From Chitinophagaceae bacterium (lineage in GTDB: Bacteria > Bacteroidota > Bacteroidia > Chitinophagales > Chitinophagaceae): DNA of 64,000 bases. Under the pieces are notes generated by a model. The model saw only the letters and a list, made by a program, of their open reading frames with translations. It ran no database searches and was not told the DNA's origin. The stretch's first letter is position 1. Every line of letters begins with the position of its first letter. The position numbers and the translations under genes are program-made. The stretch is taken from contig JADKKJ010000001.1 of NCBI GenBank assembly GCA_016720565.1, forward strand, positions 558,001-622,000, given 5' to 3'. Shown here piece by piece: positions 60,215-64,000 of the stretch.

Positions 60215-60724
60215 TTATTGTGGAAAACGCAAACTCTGGAGAAACCTGTTGGCGGGCAGTTCCGGGAGATTTATACCATAGGTATACAATACTGCGATGA
60301 AGGCACCATTGGTCCATGCATTCACCAGCCATTTATTCTGGCTGGCATCCGCCCACTGATCATGAATTCCTCTTGTTCTTTCATCATTATTAAGGCGAAG
60401 GCCATCCTTATAACCTTCAGCATGCGTTATATTAAAACTTTGGTTAAGATATTTAAGGTAATCTGCAGTGATCTTTTCAGCCTCCCTGAGGTCAGCCCTG
60501 CGATGAAGAAGTTTTACAAGAATAAAACCATAGGTAATACCGCCCGATTGGCATTCACCATTATATACAGTAGAAGAATCTTTGCTTTGGGCTTTATCAA
60601 AAACAGGCTGGCAGGGTGAATAAAAGCTGACGCCCGTATTTCCAACTGTTATCTTCTTCTGGGCCTGGCTTAACAGTGGCAGGAATAATGCACCTGAAAC
60701 AATAATAGCCAGCAGCTTTTTCAT
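60215..60724 (-). CDS. Secreted protein of unknown function, paralog 1
   Basis: The 169-residue product has a signal peptide (MKKLLAIIVSGALFLPLLSQAQ). It shares a series of motifs in the same order with the protein at 61752: STVY, C plus GITYG, YLKYL, GYKDGLRLNNDERTRGIHDQW, NKWLVNAWTNGAFIAVL and LRFPQ at the end. The two are clear but diverged paralogs of a small secreted domain. No family name is known to me, and no catalytic residue pattern is evident. It precedes the DNRLRE gene in the opposite orientation. Confidence 0.75.
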   Translation of the reverse strand: MKKLLAIIVSGALFLPLLSQAQKKITVGNTGVSFYSPCQPVFDKAQSKDSSTVYNGECQSGGITYGFILVKLLHRRADLREAEKITADYLKYLNQSFNITHAEGYKDGLRLNNDERTRGIHDQWADASQNKWLVNAWTNGAFIAVLYTYGINLPELPANRFLQSLRFPQ

Positions 60725-60868
60725 TTTCTTGTAGTGTTTGAAGGAGATGGGCCATCCCTTGTTTTAGTATCCTATTTTTTGTTAAATATCCTAAAAATCG
60801 GATTAGTTTAGAAATTTCCCCCCATATATTGTTTTAAATTGAATTATATTTTATTAATCAACCAACAC

Positions 60869-61723
60869 ATGAATTACCTGAATAAACTGGTTATGATTGC
60901 TTTGATCGCTTTGGCAGATCCGGGAATGACCAGGGCTCAGGCGCTTACCGCTTCCTCCAACACTTTTTTATATAAGGAGAATAGTTTACTGATCATATCC
61001 GACAGCACCACGAAGTCTACCCTGTTGTGTAATATACTGGCTGACCGGTCTGGCTCTCAATCCCCACTGATCGGGACAGGTGTTTGGGAAGAAAAAGGAA
61101 AAAATGTACAGGTTAGTTCCCTGCTTTATTTTGACCTGAGTTCAATAAAGGAAATAAGACCTGAGGATATAGATAAGGCCTGGCTGCTGATGGTGCCCAT
61201 CCATACCAGTCTTGATGTTTTCAATCCTTCTTTTACAAAGATCAGGATCAGGAGAGTGTCAGAGAATTGGGAGGATAGTACGGCCACCTGGTCTAACCAG
61301 CCTGCGGTCACTTCCCAATATTCCTATAGTTATTCGCTGAAAAAACCAGACACAACCAGCTACTATAAATTTAATGTTACACGGCTGGTGAGGCAAATGA
61401 AAAAATCAGGAAATTTTGGTTTTGAGATCAGCTTTAACGAAGGGGAGAATAAAGATGCTTTCGGCCGTTTGTACTATTCACCCCGTGTGGAAGATCCTGC
61501 GTTAAGACCCATGCTGCTTATTCAGCTGGCAGATATCAGAGGCTATAACTATAATAGATTTTATACAACTACCCAGGACAACAGGGTGGAAAATTTCAAT
61601 TCATTTAACAGGATCATGCCTATGTATGACAGGCAACAAATGATAGAATATATGAAACAACCGGATGTAAGACCGGCCGATGCTGCACCCCCTCCGCCAC
61701 CGCCGAAAAAATCTGATAATTAA
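60869..61723 (+). CDS. Secreted DNRLRE (CBM96-like) domain protein
   Basis: The 284-residue product begins at the ATG at 60869 (MNYLNKLVMIALIALADPG), and an upstream TTG frame start is not needed. A signal peptide is followed by a DNRLRE domain: SNTFLYKE, then SSLLYFDLSSI, KAWLLMVPIHT, IRIRRVSENWEDSTATWSNQPAV, KFNVTRLVRQM and FGFEISFNE. DNRLRE/CBM96 beta-sandwiches occur in cell-surface proteins that bind polysaccharide or pack as fibre-like stalks. The C-terminus is a proline-rich tail (APPPPPPKK). It lies between the two unknown paralogs. Confidence 0.78.
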   Translation: MNYLNKLVMIALIALADPGMTRAQALTASSNTFLYKENSLLIISDSTTKSTLLCNILADRSGSQSPLIGTGVWEEKGKNVQVSSLLYFDLSSIKEIRPEDIDKAWLLMVPIHTSLDVFNPSFTKIRIRRVSENWEDSTATWSNQPAVTSQYSYSYSLKKPDTTSYYKFNVTRLVRQMKKSGNFGFEISFNEGENKDAFGRLYYSPRVEDPALRPMLLIQLADIRGYNYNRFYTTTQDNRVENFNSFNRIMPMYDRQQMIEYMKQPDVRPADAAPPPPPPKKSDN

Positions 61724-61751
61724 TAGTGAAGTAAAAATTGCTTATACTTCA

Positions 61752-62273
61752 TTACTTCATCCCCGGGAATCGTAATCCCTCGAGAAAAATCTCGGTTTTT
61801 TTATCCGGTAATTCTTTGCTGCTGTGCACATGGAGAATACAGATGAAGTTTCCATTTGTCCAGGCCCTTACCTTCCATTTATTCTTATCCACATCTTCCC
61901 AGGTATCTTTTATGCCCCGGGTATTATCATCTTTATTCAGTTTATGTCCACGGTCATACCCTTTACCCCTCACAATGCCAAGGTCCAGTTTAAGGAAATC
62001 AAGATAGGTAACCATTGTATCCTGGGCAGCTTCCAGGTCTGGTATGGCTTTTTTTAATTTCACACAGTAGATACCATAGGTCACGCCTTCTTTTTCGCAA
62101 TCGTCGGCATATACCGTGGAGCCATCTTCCAGGTCATAAGCGTCAAACCTTCCGGGGAAACAAAATACCTGAAGGGTGCATCCTGTAGTGCTGATGGCCA
62201 CCCTTGTGCCATCTTGCGCCTGCGTTAATACAGAAATTAACAGGCAGGCCAGCAGTTTAAACAATTTTCTCAT
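61752..62273 (-). CDS. Secreted protein of unknown function, paralog 2
   Basis: The 173-residue product has a signal peptide (MRKLFKLLACLLISVLTQAQ) and is a paralog of the protein at 60215. The shared core runs GSTVYADDCEKEGVTYGIYC, YLDFLKLDLG, GYDRGHKLNKDDNTRGIKDTW and NKWKVRAWTNGNFICILHV, ending in GLRFPGMK. It has extra Cys residues (CTLQVFCFPG) near the mature N-terminus absent from the other copy. It lies between the DNRLRE gene and hutH. Confidence 0.75.
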   Translation of the reverse strand: MRKLFKLLACLLISVLTQAQDGTRVAISTTGCTLQVFCFPGRFDAYDLEDGSTVYADDCEKEGVTYGIYCVKLKKAIPDLEAAQDTMVTYLDFLKLDLGIVRGKGYDRGHKLNKDDNTRGIKDTWEDVDKNKWKVRAWTNGNFICILHVHSSKELPDKKTEIFLEGLRFPGMK

Positions 62274-62314
62274 GATTAAATTTAATGATTGTTCGCTAAC
62301 CGCCGCTTACTGTT

Positions 62315-62322
62315 TATTTTTG
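62315..62322 (+). promoter_or_regulatory. Predicted -7 box for hutH
   Basis: TATTTTTG matches TAnnTTTG, 13 bp upstream of the hutH ATG at 62336, implying a short leader. No -33 element at the usual distance. Confidence 0.45.
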
Positions 62323-62335
62323 TTCAAACGATCAT

Positions 62336-63883
62336 ATGCCATCATTTCAATACGGTATCGGCCGGCTTACCGCCTCCACAGCGCTGGCAATTGCCAGCGG
62401 TAAGATCAAAGGGGAAATAGGGCCGGGAGCTATCAGCCGTATAAGAGAAAGCGAATCTCATGTTCGGGCTATTGTAGAAAGTGATGCTACTGTATACGGA
62501 ATCAATACCGGGTTTGGCATACTGGCAAATACGGCCATTTCAAAAAAGGATACGGCCACACTTCAATATAAAATACTTCAGAGCCATAGCGTAGGGGTAG
62601 GAGATCCCATTCCGCAGGAGATAGCCCGGTTGATGCTGATCACTAAACTGCACGCGCTGGCAAAAGGGTTTAGCGGGGTTCAATTAGCTACCCTGGAAAG
62701 GATACAGTTTCATATAGAAAATGAAGTGACCCCTGTAGTTCCGGAAAAAGGAAGCGTAGGCGCTTCCGGCGACCTGGCTCCCTTATCGCATCTTTTTTTA
62801 CCGCTCATAGGACTGGGAGAAGTGTATTACCAGGGGCAGCGAATGGATACCGGGGAATGGATGCGCCTTTCGGGAATGGCTCCTATAACCCTGGGGCCAA
62901 AAGAAGGACTTGCACTGATCAATGGTACACAGTTCATTTTAAGTTTTGCGGTCAAAGCAGTTCAAAGAATGCATCATTGCCTGGAAGCCGCTGATATAAT
63001 AGGCGCAATGAGCCTGGAAGCGCTTACAGGTACTAAGGCCCCATTCGATAGCCGGTTACATGAACTGCGGCCTTTTGAAGGAAATAAAATGGTGGCAGGC
63101 AGGTTGCTTCGTTTACTGGAAGGATCGGAGATCATGAACAGCCATACCGACTGTGGCCGGGTGCAGGATCCTTATTCACTACGCTGTATGCCGCAGGTAC
63201 ATGGTGCATCCAGGAATGCCTGGTTGCATTTAAAAGAACTTACAGAGACCGAATTGAATTCCGTTACAGATAACCCCATCATTTTTGATGCGAAGGATAC
63301 GATCAGCGGGGGGAATTTTCATGGACAACCACTGGCGCTTCCCCTGGACTATGCCTGTTTCGCAGCAGCTGAAATTGGAAATATCTCCGACCGCCGTTGT
63401 TATTTATTACTGGAAGGTAAATGGGGCCTGCCGATGCTGCTGATGAATGATGTGGGATTGAACAGCGGATTCATGATCCCGCAATACACTACTGCGGCCC
63501 TGGTAACAGAAAATAAAACACTTTGCTTTCCTGCCAGTGCCGATAGTATTCCCACTTCTTTAGGCCAGGAAGACCATGTAAGCATGGGAAGTATCAGTGG
63601 AAGAAAATTGAACCGGGTACTGGATAATCTTGAATATATACTTGCCATTGAATTATTGTCGGCCTCGCAGGCCATAGAATTCAGGAGGCCTTTAAAAAGT
63701 TCCGCCATCCTGGAATATGCGCATGGGCTGGTGCGCAGGCAGGTAAGTTTTGCTTCAGAAGACAGGGTATTTGCCAACGATGTGAACCGAATCGCCGGTA
63801 TCATGAAGGACCTCAGTTTTGTACAGGCCGTAAATGCCTTTGCCCCGGGGCTCAATGAAGGTTACGAACAATACACCTATTGA
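62336..63883 (+). CDS. hutH: Histidine ammonia-lyase
   Basis: HutH converts histidine to urocanate and ammonia, the first step of histidine use. The 515-residue protein carries the MIO cofactor triad Ala143-Ser144-Gly145 in GSVGASGDLAPL. Other HAL landmarks are VYGINTGFG, QSHSVGVG, LINGTQFILS, the QDPYSLR segment, TDNPIIF and NGGFMIPQY-like (NSGFMIPQYT). Start is the ATG at 62336. The other hut genes (hutU, hutI, hutG) are not visible here; the next gene, on the opposite strand, is a nucleoside phosphorylase. Confidence 0.95.
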   Translation: MPSFQYGIGRLTASTALAIASGKIKGEIGPGAISRIRESESHVRAIVESDATVYGINTGFGILANTAISKKDTATLQYKILQSHSVGVGDPIPQEIARLMLITKLHALAKGFSGVQLATLERIQFHIENEVTPVVPEKGSVGASGDLAPLSHLFLPLIGLGEVYYQGQRMDTGEWMRLSGMAPITLGPKEGLALINGTQFILSFAVKAVQRMHHCLEAADIIGAMSLEALTGTKAPFDSRLHELRPFEGNKMVAGRLLRLLEGSEIMNSHTDCGRVQDPYSLRCMPQVHGASRNAWLHLKELTETELNSVTDNPIIFDAKDTISGGNFHGQPLALPLDYACFAAAEIGNISDRRCYLLLEGKWGLPMLLMNDVGLNSGFMIPQYTTAALVTENKTLCFPASADSIPTSLGQEDHVSMGSISGRKLNRVLDNLEYILAIELLSASQAIEFRRPLKSSAILEYAHGLVRRQVSFASEDRVFANDVNRIAGIMKDLSFVQAVNAFAPGLNEGYEQYTY

Positions 63884-63888
63884 TACCT

Positions 63889-64000
63889 TTAAAGTTTCGC
63901 GCTGCTGGCCAATGCCAGTTGCATCATGGGTAGCAGGGCTTTTTCCCTTTCTTCAGAAGAAATTTTTTCATGGGTGGGAATGATATCCGAAACAGTAAGC
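63889..64000 (-). CDS. deoD: DeoD-type purine nucleoside phosphorylase, C-terminal fragment
   Basis: Only 37 codons lie inside the window; the gene continues beyond base 64000. The visible end LTVSDIIPTHEKISSEERE, then MMQLALASSAKL and the stop, closely resembles the E. coli DeoD C-terminus (LTVSDHIRTHEQTTAAERQ). It includes the Asp of TVSD that protonates the purine in this family. The enzyme phosphorolyses purine nucleosides for salvage. It converges with hutH, with only 5 bp between stops. Uridine phosphorylase is a less likely alternative. Confidence 0.72.
   Translation of the reverse strand, partial: LTVSDIIPTHEKISSEEREKALLPMMQLALASSAKL

Noticed and set aside
61727..61759. TGAAGTAA / TTACTTCA inverted repeat as terminator
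   Set aside because: Only 8 bp with AT-rich arms, a long loop and no T-tract; too weak to call.
1..64000. Mobile elements, prophage, restriction or antiphage systems
   Set aside because: No transposase, integrase, terminase, methylase-nuclease pair or recognisable defence gene was found in any frame.

Overview
The window reads as ordinary core chromosome of a Gram-negative member of Bacteroidota, most likely family Chitinophagaceae or a close relative. The reasons are a SusC/SusD pair, an AT-leaning genome with Bacteroidota-type -7 boxes (TAnnTTTG) upstream of many genes, a succinate dehydrogenase of the cytochrome b/flavoprotein/iron-sulfur type, an LptD/OstA/MlaD/amidase envelope cluster, and many secreted or lipid-anchored proteins. 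The genus call is inference from protein character only; no database search was possible. I see no prophage, insertion sequence, CRISPR array, rRNA operon or recognisable defence island.

Layout. 1-7,600: 3' part of smc, a thiol peroxidase-like protein, a secreted rhodanese-thioredoxin fusion with a BNR-repeat protein, a three-repeat lipoprotein and a secreted Xaa-Pro aminopeptidase. 7,860-13,970: a topoisomerase IV operon (parE, methyltransferase, DUF1835 protein, parC). 13,970-21,920: a secreted unknown, smpB, accD, a DPP-IV-type peptidase with a glycine-rich insert, a small CX4CH lipoprotein, class I fructose-bisphosphate aldolase and a divergent kinase-like protein. 21,921-22,503 is the only gene-free stretch over 300 bp and holds a triple tandem repeat and two hairpins. 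22,500-30,300: cystathionine beta-synthase, an ECF sigma factor with a likely anti-sigma partner, a DUF6249-like membrane protein, a CtpA-type protease, and an amino-sugar kinase plus MurQ with two unknowns. 30,400-40,200: sdhCAB, a very large outer-membrane beta-barrel, ychF and a nucleoside-recognition/gate membrane protein. 40,280-46,830: a DeoR-SusC-SusD-DUF4397 operon. 47,040-54,080: a small barrel protein, OstA/LptA-like, MlaD-like and amidase genes, with LptD-like diverging from them. 54,100-64,000: plsC, ung, tRNA-Arg(UCU), a Tat-exported threonine aldolase-like enzyme, a sodium/solute symporter, a second cysteine-synthase-like enzyme, two paralogous secreted unknowns around a DNRLRE protein, hutH, and the 3' end of a deoD-type purine nucleoside phosphorylase.

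Functionally the window combines information processing (smc, topoisomerase IV, smpB, ychF, ung, tRNA), central metabolism (accD, fbaB, sdhCAB, hutH, CBS), peptidoglycan and LPS upkeep (kinase-MurQ, amidase, OstA, LptD, MlaD) and nutrient capture (SusCD, secreted peptidases).

The most unusual non-coding signal is a family of intergenic elements made of tandem 7- or 8-bp units (GATTAGG-type, GTTTAGA-type, GTTGAGNN-type). Several form long inverted repeats; two have perfect arms of 30 and 27 bp. I find at least seven copies, at 5,980, 16,430, 25,072, 33,921, 38,644, 46,935 and 47,604.
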